Assembly (NCBI GenBank): GCA_025200525.1
Contig: CM045767.1
Span: 115,318,021-115,382,020 of the forward strand
Direction of reading: 5' to 3'
Source: Camellia lanceoleosa
Lineage: Eukaryota > Streptophyta > Magnoliopsida > Ericales > Theaceae
DNA length: 64,000 nt
Both the position numbers and the translations under genes were made by a program. Under the pieces are notes generated by a model. That model saw only the letters and a program-made list of their open reading frames with translations, was not told the origin of the DNA and searched no databases. Below, piece by piece: positions 47,401 through 58,518 of the stretch; position 1 is the first letter of the stretch, and every line of letters starts with the position of its first letter.

Positions 47401-47949
47401 AATTTGACAAGGAATAAGTTTAATTTTTCAAATGTGAAGGGGATTTGTACTAAACAGAAATCTGAAGGGTTGTCAGTGTAATTTACCCAATTCAAAAAGA
47501 ATATTAAAGAAAAAATCAGAGTGGTGGCTAAGATGGAGAAGAGGTGACTGGGGTGCGAAATCGTTGCCGTTATTGGGCTATGAAAGCAGAATAGAGGTAG
47601 AGATGGGTCGCCGATGCTGTAAATGATGAGGGAAAGTATGTTGGAGTTGGTAGTGACTCGTTTGGGATAATGGGGGTGAAAGTAGGGTTAGGGTTAGGGT
47701 TAGGGTTAGGGTTTGGATATGTTTTTCGAAGGCTAGAGATGATAGGGATAAAATTGAAATTTTGTATTAGGTTAAAATTATAATAAAAAAATGAAAGAAA
47801 TTAGGATCCAAAAGGAAAAAATGAGGTGCTAATAGTAGCATCCTTTATAAATTAATGATTTAAATTTTACTTACCTATTAACCCATTAAATAATGGATCA
47901 AATTGAGTTTGTAGGTAGGTGGATAAATTCTAAACCATTGAATAAAAAG
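47401..47949. other. Unique flank with telomere-like repeats
   Basis: I see no gene. It contains tagggt repeats (47682-47717), then AT-rich sequence. Confidence 0.5.
47682..47717 (+). repeat. Short interstitial TTAGGG array
   Basis: Five adjacent units of gggtta, followed by gggttt. Plant telomeres are usually TTTAGGG; this array is the TTAGGG type with one TTT variant at its right end. Confidence 0.85.
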
Positions 47950-48257
47950 AGAAACTTCTCTCCAGACTAGAGCGTATTGTTGGGCCTGTGGAATCTATTG
48001 TAGGTTTCATTTTGATAATTCGAACTGTTCAATGTATAGAACTCATCCAGTACTTCACGCCTGAAAAAAAATCACGGTGATCGAATTTCGATAGCCGTTT
48101 GATCGGAACACATTTTTATTAACAATTTATTTTTAAAATTATATTTACCATTGACAAAAATATGAAGGGTTCAAATCATCGAAATGTGACCTATGGTAAC
48201 CCCACGAGCCCAATAGTTTGCTCCAGCCCACATAGTGGACTGGAGAGAAGCCTCTCC
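47950..48257. mobile_element. MITE with ~22-bp terminal inverted repeats
   Basis: Starts gagaaacttctctccagac and ends in the near-complement of it (tccagtc/gagaagcctctc orientation), 308 bp apart. No coding capacity. The target duplication is not clear. Confidence 0.6.
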
Positions 48258-48420
48258 CAAATAATAATTCCAAATTGGCACACATTTAAAACCCGAACTA
48301 CACATCTAGTTCGCTTCCTAATAGCAAATTAATGATTTATGGGGAATCGTTAAAGAATTTAATCCCTTGCTGGAGACTAGCTTTGCTTTGGCTACCATGC
48401 AATGAATAATGTTAGAAATA

Positions 48421-48536
48421 TCAAATTTTCTACCAAATAAATGACCAAATGTCTCACATGGGTGTGAGGTCCACACTTTTATGAACCTCACACCCATGTG
48501 AGATATTTAGTCAGTCATTTCGTAAAAAATTTGGTT
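48421..48536. mobile_element. Foldback element or hairpin, ~50-bp arms
   Basis: The inner arms tctcacatgggtgtgaggt and its perfect complement flank a ~14-nt loop. The outer arms (caaattttctacc... and ...cgtaaaaaatttgg) pair imperfectly. Either a very short MITE or a transcribed hairpin. Confidence 0.7.
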
Positions 48537-48600
48537 TTCCCCATGCAATTTTGTCTCTCCTTTAGAGGGAAGGAAAGAAATATTAACAATCACAAAATCC

Positions 48601-48935
48601 TAGGGTATGTTTGGTTTGAGTTTTAGATATGAGTTTTAGAAAAAAAATTTCAAAAAATTGTTTGGTTTGAGATTTTTCTTAAAAAATTTTCAAAATCACT
48701 CTCTCTCTCTTACACATCAATCAATCATTTTTTCTCTCTCCTCTCTCCTTCTCAATCACTTTTTCTCTTACACACATCTATTCAATTATAACAAAATATC
48801 AAATCATCCCAAACTCCCAAACTCCAAAACTACTTTCAAAATATACAACCAAACAAACCAAAAAAATTTCTAAAACAACTCTCTCAAATTTTTTTCAGAA
48901 ACAACTCTCCCAAAAACAAATCAAACAAGCCCCTA
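48601..48935. mobile_element. Candidate hAT-type MITE
   Basis: Starts tagggtatgtttggtttgag and ends caaatcaaacaagccccta, which are imperfect inverted repeats of each other. The interior is CT/A-rich. No target duplication found. Confidence 0.5.
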
Positions 48936-50027
48936 AACTTCACCCGCAATTCTATGGTCATTATCTTGTTACTTCTTAGGAATATCAGTCAACTAGAAAT
49001 ACAAAAACGAATTACATACTACACAAAGTACCAACATTACAACTTGAGAAATTTCTCGTAGTGCACACTGCACAACCTCACTTTCTATCAACAAATACTA
49101 ATAAATCAGCACAATTCTATCAAATTTAGATTTCCAGTAGAAGCGATCAATATACTCTGTAATAAAACCAGGATTTCCTCAAGCCTAATTTGGGTTGAAG
49201 GAAGATTTTCGGGGATCCAAACACATAATATAAAGTCATCATTAATTTGTCTTCTATGATGCAATATAACTGGCAAGAAAATCAAGAAGTCGAAGGTGGT
49301 TCTCACATATAACAACAACAACAAAACAATGCTCTTAAAGATCAAGAAAACATAACCATCATTATTACAACCCCAATTCTTAAAGCTACATTGCCTTGGC
49401 AAATTATACTACACAAAACTGAGACTGACACTATATTTTCAAGAAACCTAAAATTGCCAACGACAGATCCTACAAGACACATACAATCTGCTAACAGACC
49501 CAGATCATTAAAACCGGTACAAAACATCGCCATTCAGCCTTTGGATATTTATATCATTGAAAGCATGAAAATCAGAGGATGTTTTCCTTTCATCTGGCAA
49601 TACTCTCCGATTCTACAGCTTTAGCGGCATTTCTATATCCTTGAACTAGTGGATTTCGGAGCATGCCTGCTGATGAAGAAACACAGATATTCAAGTTAGA
49701 TGTCAAACCAGTAACCACAAACTGGAGATCTTATTTGTTGAGGGGATCAAAGAAAGATACATACTACATGGCCGCTATAAGTATTGCTCAACACTTCAAC
49801 ACAAAAGCTCATTTTTATTGGTTCTTCATGACATTTCTTGTAGCAATTCCTATAGTTTTGGAATTGACATCATATGACGACAGGACCTCTCTGCAACAGT
49901 TAATGAAAATAACTTTAATTAAGAAATACATGGTCACAGCAAGTTAGAACTTCATAGAAGAGTGATAAGCAAAATATTAAACATTTAACAGTATTGCAAG
50001 AGCTGTCACTTGAAGCATTTCACCATA
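48936..50027. other. Region 3' of the REVEILLE-like pseudogene
   Basis: No recognisable domain. Short frames on both strands are unconvincing. It may include the ancestral 3' UTR of the minus-strand pseudogene. Confidence 0.4.
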
Positions 50028-50359
50028 TCATTGAAGAAGAAGAATACTTATAATTGGCTCAAAATCAGGGCTAGACAAGTTGATAGTGAGGTTCCTCATC
50101 AGCAACAAAGCCTGTACGTAGATAGAACCCAAAAAGACAAAAGATGTTCAGTTGCAAAGCAATATTCTTCCAATTGAATGACATTAATAAAATCCAGATT
50201 GACCCAACTGACGTCAAAATACTTCATCATGTAACTAACAAATACAAGGGAAATCATCCATAGACAAGAAGCTTAAGGTTTCATGTTAGAGATCAAAGGG
50301 GCCACTGTGCAAATGCAAGCAATAGAGAGTGCATGCGTACCTGTCATTGCTAAGAATTA

Positions 50360-50620
50360 TTTGCCAGTTTGGTTTTTAAATTAAAAAAACTGTTTTTTGA
50401 GTTTTTTTCTTTTTTTATTTGTCTTTTATAATTTTTAAAATATTTTCATCAATTTTTTCAACTTATTGGATACGCTAAATCTAGATGCACCTAAAAATAA
50501 AATATTTCTAAAAAAAGTTAATTGAAGACATAATAAAAAATAAAAATAAAAAAAGCTACCAAATTTTTGCTTTTTTTTTTTTTTTTTGCTAGTTTTTTTT
50601 TTTTTTTCCTTTCCTATTTT
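50360..50620. repeat. AT-rich MITE-like sequence
   Basis: Begins gccagtttggtttttaaatt and contains an agatgcacctaaaaa core shared with 28230, 30400 and 52780. A long A/T-run tail follows. Boundaries are vague. Confidence 0.4.
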
Positions 50621-50621
50621 G

Positions 50622-52720
50622 GGTTAATTACATTTTACCTCCCTGTAGTTTAGCCAAAAAACACATCAGCTCCTTGAAGTTTAAAAATATACACTTAACC
50701 TCCTTATGGTCTAAGGTAAAATGCAAAGCTAAACTCTGTTAATTTTACAAAATGTCTATACTGCCCCCTTTTTTTTTCTCCAATTTTCTTATCAATGCCA
50801 GCATCACTACAAACTCTCTCTCTAAAAATTATACAGCATCACAAACCCTTTCCAAAGCCAAATCCTTTACCAATTACACTTACCAAACTCACAACCATCT
50901 CCTTCTTTCCCTTATGAAATAATCCATATAGACGGTTATGGCGTTTCCGTGAACTTCCCCAAATGGTACGATTTTGGATTTGATAGTTTTGGGTTTCAAT
51001 AGATGGCTTACAATAATAAACCGAGAAACATTTTGAATGTCTAACTTTACAAATAAATGACAGCTGCCTCATTGAAAGATGCTCCTGTGTGTTTAGTTAA
51101 CATTCTAAAAAAAAAAAAAAAACCTCTTAGGTTGCGTTTGATAGATTTTTGTAAATATTATTGAGAGTATGAGTTGTATTTTGAGTTTGTGAGTTGTGAA
51201 ATTATGATTTGAGTGTAGAAAATTTGTTTGGTTATGGTTTTTGAATAGAGTGTTAAATTGAGTTTTGAATTGAGTGTGAAATTAAGTTTTGAAAGTTTGA
51301 TTTGACATGTGAAATAAGAAAATTTGTTTGGTTATGAGTTTTGAAAAGAGTTTTCAAAATTTAATTTAAATTATTATAACTCATAACAAAACACACTAAT
51401 TTCACACTATTGAAAATTCTTATCAACACTCATAACCAAACTCTTTTTAAAATTCAATCAAAAAAAATTATTATTAACAGAAAATAACATTAATCAATTT
51501 TTTAATTGAAAATATTACAAAGGAAATAATTTTTTTTCAAAATAAATATTCAAAAAATTTAAATCATAAATATTTAAAAATTTTAAATAATCTAAAAAAT
51601 TTAATAAATAAAAAATTAAAATAAATATTCCAAAAATTTAAATCGTAAAAATTTAAATAATTTAAAATGTTAATATTTTAAATTCAAAAACAACTCTACA
51701 CTCAAATCGTAACTAAACACATAAAACAAAACTCAATTAAGAAATTATTTTTAAAACTCATAGCCAAACACATAACTCGAAACTCCATACTACTTTCACA
51801 ACTTTACACTCAAATCGTAACCAAAAACATAACAAAAAAATTAAAATATTTAAAAATATTTTTACAAAATAGAGTTTGAATTTATTTTTATAAAATATTT
51901 TAAAATTTAAAAAATTAAAATCGTAATATTTTGAAATTAAAATATTTAAAAATATTCAAAAAATTAAAAAAATCGTAACATATTTAAATATTAAAATATT
52001 TAAAATCTTAACAAAATTAAAATATTTTTAAAATATTTAAAAAATTAAAATATTGATTTGAATTGAATTTTGAGAAGAGTTTTGAATTATGTATTTGGTT
52101 ATGAGTTTTGAAAAGTAATGATTATGTTTTGAATTGAGTTTTGAGAAATGGGTATAGAATTATGATTTAAAAGCTCCAAATAAACAACACACTCAAATCA
52201 ATGGATACAACTATATTTTGAGAGACTTGCCAAACGGAGCCTTAGCTTTTATCTGCACGTCGTTGTCAAAGAGAAAGTTATCTTCACAAGTGTGTGAAGG
52301 TACATGTGCAATTGAAAAAAGTATTGCCTCCTTTGGGTTTCTTGATTGAGAAAGGTGGGAGTTGTGTTTAAGTGCCTCTGTACACGGGTCTGTAATGACA
52401 AGGAAAAATGGTGGTTTCAGCAATGGTGGGCTCGAGTTGTTGGAGGAAGTGACGGAGACAACGAGATGAAAGAGAGGAGATGAAGCGTGAACTGTGCAAC
52501 AGTGAAGGGTAGGAGGTGGAAGGAACAAGAAAATGAAGAAAAGAAGGGAAAATAAAAGGGCAAAAGACTTATATCACTCATGGCCTGTCACATGCACTTA
52601 ATTTAATGCATGTTACACAAGCCGTTAAGTTTGACAGAATTCGTTACTTTCGCATTTTTTCTCCGAACTGCAACTGCAACCATATGTATATTTCAAAACC
52701 ATAGGGAGGTAATGTGTTTC
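50622..52720. mobile_element. Non-autonomous TIR element containing a nested element
   Basis: acattttacctccctgtagttt near 50630-50651 pairs with aaaaccatagggaggtaatgtg near 52695-52716 as imperfect inverted ends. The subterminal parts also match (ctctgttaattttac versus the complement of gttaagtttgacagaa). It lies in the last intron of the REVEILLE pseudogene and is split by the 51126-52245 insertion. No transposase is visible. Confidence 0.5.
51126..52245. mobile_element. Nested ~1.1-kb hAT-like non-autonomous element
   Basis: Ends cttaggttgcgtttgatag and caaacggagccttag are imperfect inverted repeats. The interior is made of repeated gagttttgaattgagt and aatatttaaaa words on both strands, giving a long foldback. 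No coding frame. Confidence 0.5.
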
Positions 52721-53202
52721 CAACTCTTTTTGGTCTTCAATTAAGTATTTTTCACAAATATTTTACTTTTTTGGTGCATCTAAAAAGTAAAAGATTTTTA
52801 GTCAAACATGAAAAAGTTTACTAAAGACGACTAGAAAAATGAAAATTCAAAAAAATTATCAAAAACTAACCTAACACACTTTATTCTATGTCTCCATTAA
52901 ATATTGCTTTTTTGGTGAGAATGCATAAGTATACAGAATTCCATTGGGCTGTCCAAAATACGATTGTGATGACTGACAGCAGGAGGAGCCATCAAAGTAT
53001 AAGAATGGCAAGGTATTACAAACCAGCAATTACCATTCAGCTAAAGCTTTTTATAGAGGTCCACCTTATATAAGAATCTCTAAGGGCTAGAACAAGGATT
53101 TAATGCATTATCTTTTTATACAATATCCATCAGGGGATGCTAGATCCGAGAAGACTAACAAGAGAGAGAACAAGGCCGAGCCAACTACCAATCTAGAGAT
53201 TA

Positions 53203-53695
53203 GTCCTGTTTGGTGTAACTATTAAAACAGATTATAGATTATAACTTAACAGATTATAGATTATGACTTTAATCAGAAGTTGTTAATCTGTTTGGTGTAG
53301 TTGTTGGATTATAGATTTAAGTTGTTGAATAGTTTGTTAAATAAGCTATGAAATAACTTTTTCAATTAACTTTTATTTTTTGTTATTCACTACTTGTCTA
53401 CATTTCTCATAAAAAATAATAATAATAATCTATAGTCGATTTGGGTCTTTTTCTATTTTTTATTAAATAAAAAATAAAAAATAAAAAATCTAAGAGTATA
53501 ACCATAAATTAACATGTCCTGATAATCAGAAGCAAGGAGTGAGCAGCTTCTCAGAATCAGCTTTTTTGAGTTAAAATAAGTTGTTAGAATCAGAAACTGT
53601 TTGAAATAAATTTAATCAAACAGTCTAAAATAGCTTTTCTAAAGCTAGCAGTTGTAAGTTAGCTCAAAAAAACCCAAACAAACACCCCCATTGTG
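53203..53695. mobile_element. Candidate MITE
   Basis: Starts cctgtttggtgtaact and ends aacccaaacaaacaccccc, short imperfect inverted ends ~490 bp apart. Repeated acagattatagattat near the left end. Boundaries uncertain. Confidence 0.4.
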
Positions 53696-56023
53696 TAATG
53701 CTACATAATATTATTGAATTGCTTTTTTTGATCTTTAGAGGCCTATTTTCTGTCAGAATGATGTCTTTATAAATTATGCAAGTCATGATACTTATTGTTA
53801 AAAGTATGTAATTTTACAAACATCAAAAGCTTTTTCTAATTTTTCGGTTTCTGTTATTCTACTTTAGTGACTTGTGTGCCTTGAAAATCCAAAAGTATCA
53901 ACCAATTATTCAAGATTTGTTATGTCATATCTTTAAATGCAAGTGTAAAATTGAACAGATATTAGGGGATCCCTCAGATAAATCCTACATTGACATGCCT
54001 TCTCTACTGCCTTCAACCTAGAAAGCACGGACACGTAAATTTTCAAAAAATGCAAAACACGACACATTAGGGACACGTGCAAGACATATAATTTTATATA
54101 TTTATTACATATATTTTTAAATATTTAATATTAATTTTATATCAAATATTTAATTTTTTAAAATTTATCAACCTTAGGTATACTATTTTGGTAAATATAT
54201 ATATAATTTAATTTTTGAAAAAACTGGTCCTCAGCATGTTGCAAAGTATCTATAGCGTATCCCAAGTGTCCCAACATGTCCAATACATGTTTGGAGCATA
54301 TCTAGTGCCTGCCTGTGTCCGACACATGTACGTCATCTCTAGAGAGGTGTCCATGCTTCATAGCTCCAATGTTAATTTTTGTCAGCCTTCCTTTTCTCCT
54401 ACCAATACCTTCACCTTGAATTAAGTCAACACTGTGTATGGTCAGCCATTGGTTTTGTTTCAATTGGTAAAATGCAAATCATATTAGGATGCTTCAACAC
54501 ATTTTTTCTCCATCTGCTAAGTGATAACTACCATTTTTCATCTTCAATTCTGCGTCTGGAATAATCATTTTAGCAACACCATTTTCTTCAAGCTCTTTCT
54601 TTACTGCCCAAAAGCCTATGTCACAGCATTGCTACTAATTACTCCTCATTTTCCCAGAATGCATTTTTCCATTTCATCCAAAACCATCAGTCAGGTTCTC
54701 TTTTATACCCCATCCTTATAGATGGTTTATTAGTTATGTCACTTTATCAACCACATTGGCTTGTTTTGAGCCAATAGCCACTTATGTACATATGCTATCA
54801 CTAATTACTCCTCATTTGATAATAAATCAAGTATTAAACACACTTCCTATGAATAAGAGGCATCGTCTGCTTGAAAAATAGACAATCAAGACTGGCAAAA
54901 TTTGAATTTACTCACAGTTTCAAAGTTGATAGGATCCATCTCCTTGAGCTTCTGCGCATGGCCTTGTGTGTCTGGATCAAAGACACTTCCAATGAAGCTA
55001 GACTTCAGCAAAATCTGGTATACCTGAAAAAAATTTAACTGAAAAGCATAAGTGTATGAGAGGAACAACAGATGAGTTATTTTATTCATGAGTTTTACGT
55101 AGTTGAATAAATGAATACTACTTCAGCCAGACAAACTGTACTCATGTTAACATAAACCAAACAGGTATGGGCATGCTTGCTAACACTCCAAAATAATGGA
55201 TATTTTCAAAAAGTAGATGCACCTGCACCCAAGTCCATGTAACATAGTAGGGTGAGGAAGAAGGAGAAATTCATAATTGATATATAAATGAGCAATATAA
55301 TTGCTTCACGACTTTTATAGTTTCTATCAACCATCATTATTGAAAATTTGTTAGGCAAGTAAGTGGACTCATACTGATAAAAACTCAGATCAAACTACCC
55401 CAATAACCCAAAGAGAAACAATCCAAAACCAGTATGTTATCACCATGGAAAATTCTTTCAGAGTAACATTTTCCAGTATTGCCAAATCTCAGGAACTGGC
55501 AACAAAAAAAAGATAAAAGGTTCCCTATGACGCATGTTGCACTACAAATACAACAATACAAATAGGGCAAGTAAGATAGGAGAGCACTAACATACAAATT
55601 AGATAACAAGTATCTAAAGCGCATAATATAAATAGAAAAACATTGTGAAGAGGGCAAGTTGTGCCACTTTAGTATAGAGCTGCAAGTCTAAAACTTCACC
55701 ATGATTAACTAATTTAAACCAATCATCAATACAGTTGAGAAGATTACCATGAAACAATGAACCTGGTTTCCCTTGCTTTGATGATTCAGAACTTGATATT
55801 GTTCTACTCAAGCTTCCGATGCCATCAAAGCTGCTGTTACTAGTCCTTGCTGACCCCCTTCGATCCAATATCAGCCGAAGCAGTAACATTGTATGCCATA
55901 ATAAGTACAAGAAAGTTCTCTCAAATAAAAAATATACATATATCTATGAACAAGGGAGAAATAACACAAATAAAAAAACTTATGCATGCCTTCGACTCCA
56001 TGAAATCCTCTGCCATGATGACG

Positions 56024-56047
56024 ATGAAAGTACATATGTACTTTCAT
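56024..56047. repeat. 24-bp perfect palindrome in the REVEILLE pseudogene
   Basis: The left half ATGAAAGTACAT is followed immediately by its reverse complement. Related pieces (catatgtactttcatcatcatcat) recur at 56238-56260, 200 bp away, so part of the exon appears duplicated. Confidence 0.8.
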
Positions 56048-56769
56048 TCTGGGATAGCATGATTCCACCTGATGGAGAGTGTATGAGCATGGAAGTGTCA
56101 TCCCATGGAGAATATCCTAGTGCAAGGGAATTCGACGAAGAAGGATAAGCCATGAAAGCTTGAAATGGTGCTAAAACTGCCAATTTTTAAAAGAAATAAA
56201 ATGTCAGAATGACCAAAATTCAAATAAAATCCTCTGCCATATGTACTTTCATCATCATCATGGAACAAACCATTTTTTGGTGCCTTTTGCGGGTAAGGAC
56301 GAGCAGCTTTGTGCTTAGGTCGAGGTGGTGGCACATGTTCTATAGTCCCATTTTTTTTGACCTTCAGAAAATATTTTTGGGCATGACTTCGGATTTGCAA
56401 ATGGAATTATTCAGCCAAGATATATAAAGCGCCTGCAGTGATAAATTGCATAAATGAACATCCTTCAGATGTTGGAATTGGAAATATCCAAAAGCTAATA
56501 ACAGATGTTAGGCAACAAAAAGAATAAGTGGTTATACAGAACAATGACACAGAAAAAAAAGACAGGGAGCGGAGAAGAAAAATAACATCCAACCACAAAG
56601 GAGTAGAAGAAAGAAAGTACTGAAGTTCCTCATTGAGGATAATTATGTTTTAGGGACTTGATAAGTTCTGAAAATCAAATGATTTAAAAGAAGTTTCAGA
56701 TCATTTGGTCATGCTGATTCTTGGACTAAAACTTCCCACTTAAGAACTAATCAGTTGACAGACAGAAAA

Positions 56770-56937
56770 ACTTTAAATGTGGGGGAAATATCAGATAAAT
56801 GGGAATTAGAGAAAGTAATTGCAAATCAGTTTGCATTGGGCAGATGTCTCACTTGCACTCACTTGCATTCCATACATTTACAATTACTTTCCCCATTTCC
56901 CATTTCTCCGATATTTCCTCTTAAATGTGTCTTATCT
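56770..56937. repeat. Long imperfect inverted repeat in an intron
   Basis: The arm 56771-56823 (ggggaaatatcagataaatggg...gaaagtaatt) pairs with 56880-56935 (aattactttcccc...gatatttcctc), with a ~55-nt loop. Candidate MITE or hairpin transcript. Confidence 0.65.
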
Positions 56938-58262
56938 ATAACACTGTAATTAGAATGCTAAAGCCACCCTCAACCAAACAACACAGCATGGTGTCAACTA
57001 TTTACTTTATTGCCCAGACTGTCCAGCAGACCCATGGCAATGATAAGTTTTGCAAATAGAAGAATATACCTTTAATTGATGTATTCAATCATATAAAAAG
57101 TTTAAATCATTTCCCAAGTGCATGCATTACTAACATAATATTATTGACAATTATAACATTCACTTTTAAAAAAGAAGTTTTTGTAAAATTAATACTGTAA
57201 AATTACACCTAAGATTGATTAGGTCACAAGAAAAAAGTAATGTATCAGGCATAATATAAATTTGAAAATGCTATGTCAAAAAACTTGAACATAAAAACTT
57301 AGTGTAATTTTGCATCTCAAGAAGTGAGAATAGTAAATTTTAAATAAAAATTACAATGCACAAAAATTATAAAGGAACCATTTAGATTTTTCTCAAAAGA
57401 CCTCAAACAAGCTTGAGTTGCCCCTGAAAAATTGTATTAACTTAATTCCTTTGTTCTTTTGTCTATCAATAATTTTAAAAATTAAAGAAATTGAGATGTT
57501 TAGTTAATTTTATGTATTTAGTGATTCGAATTTGAAATTTTAGTTTTCATCTAATAAATTATGCACCACTACTTCTATTATCTATTCTATTCTATTCTGT
57601 TTTGTCTATTCTACTCTACTATATAAAACATGCACCTAAGTTGGTGTGAATTGCCACGTTTTTCCCTTTCCAAGAATGCCCTTCCCATTTCCAAACTGTG
57701 TCCTTCTACAACTATCTATGGCTCAGTTTGGTTAGATAGATAGTTTAGGAAAATGAAAGAAAAGGGGAAAAAAAAAAATTTATGTGTTTGTTTAGATAGA
57801 GAGTTCTAGAAAGTAATAGAAACTAAAACTTCCATACAACTCAAATTAGCTTGTCGGTTAGGCTAACAATTTCTTACAAAATATACTGGAAAATTTATTT
57901 TCCCCACAAATTTTTGTTTTCCTTTTTGCCCATGTTTATAACCATCATTATATCACCAAAAAAATTAGATCAAAAATTACAAACGCATCGCCTTTACACC
58001 ACCGCTAGTATATACATAGACAGATATTGACCACATAAATTTTGAAATAAGAAAATAATATATGTTATTAAAAAAAGTAACAAGCCAGCAGAAAATGAGC
58101 TCAAATCGACTACTAAAATTGCTGAGAAAAAGAATAAAAATTGATTACTAAAATTTCCCAAATAACAATCACACTCAAGATAAATTAAGTCACATATATA
58201 ACTGTATAAGCAAGGTTATATGCATAAACAAATAAGAAAATTTTCAAATAGAAGATAAAAAT

Positions 58263-58293
58263 TAAAGAGAGAGAGAGAGAGAGAGAGAGAGAA
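58263..58293. repeat. (GA)n microsatellite at the exon 1 donor side
   Basis: About 13 GA units right after the first exon of the REVEILLE pseudogene. A second (AT)/(AG) run lies at 58490-58519 in its 5' UTR. Confidence 0.9.
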
Positions 58294-58451
58294 GAACTCA
58301 ACAGTTGAAGAGCTTCAATGAACTTGTTGTGTTCTTCGGTTCAGCTCTCTGTAGACTTGGTTAATGTGTACGGTTCCCTCATCTTCTTGCATGAGGAGTC
58401 GGTTGGTGTTGAGTTCTCCATGGATTGAGGGTTTGAAGAGCTCGAATTCAT

Positions 58452-58486
58452 GGTGGTGATCGCATAGACTTTCCATAGAGAGAAAG

Positions 58487-58518
<32 letters not shown>

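Larger units (their letters stand above)
50028..58451 (-). pseudogene. REVEILLE (RVE6/RVE8-type, SHAQKYF MYB) pseudogene
   Basis: Minus-strand pieces in order: exon 58303-58451 (start MNSSSSNPQS; KKMREPYTLTKSTES, then TGA at 58341-58343 exactly where the first MYB Trp should be, then TEEHNKFIEALQL); 56271-56400 ([12 protein letters not shown], then [20 protein letters not shown]); 55990-56176 ([20 protein letters not shown]); 55748-55874 (RTSNSSFDGIGS... SLFHG); 54916-55023 ([19 protein letters not shown]); 50028-50111 (LLLMRNLTINLSSPDFEP). Family members are clock-associated transcription factors that bind the evening element. The exon for the middle of the MYB domain (DWKKIEAFVG-type) was not found. 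Frameshifts interrupt the 3rd, 4th and 5th pieces, and one acceptor reads CGG. The last intron (54915-50112) is 4.8 kb and full of transposons. Confidence 0.85.

Noticed and set aside
52211..52528. 105-residue minus-strand frame inside the nested TIR elements
   Set aside because: No domain recognised. It spans the border of the nested element and probably is chance, though a captured gene fragment cannot be excluded.
57590..58012. Possible small Helitron: tctactctactatataaaac start and ccgctagt end
   Set aside because: The 3' end lacks a convincing GC-rich hairpin before ctagt, and the flanking bases are not the A/T pair expected for Helitron insertion.
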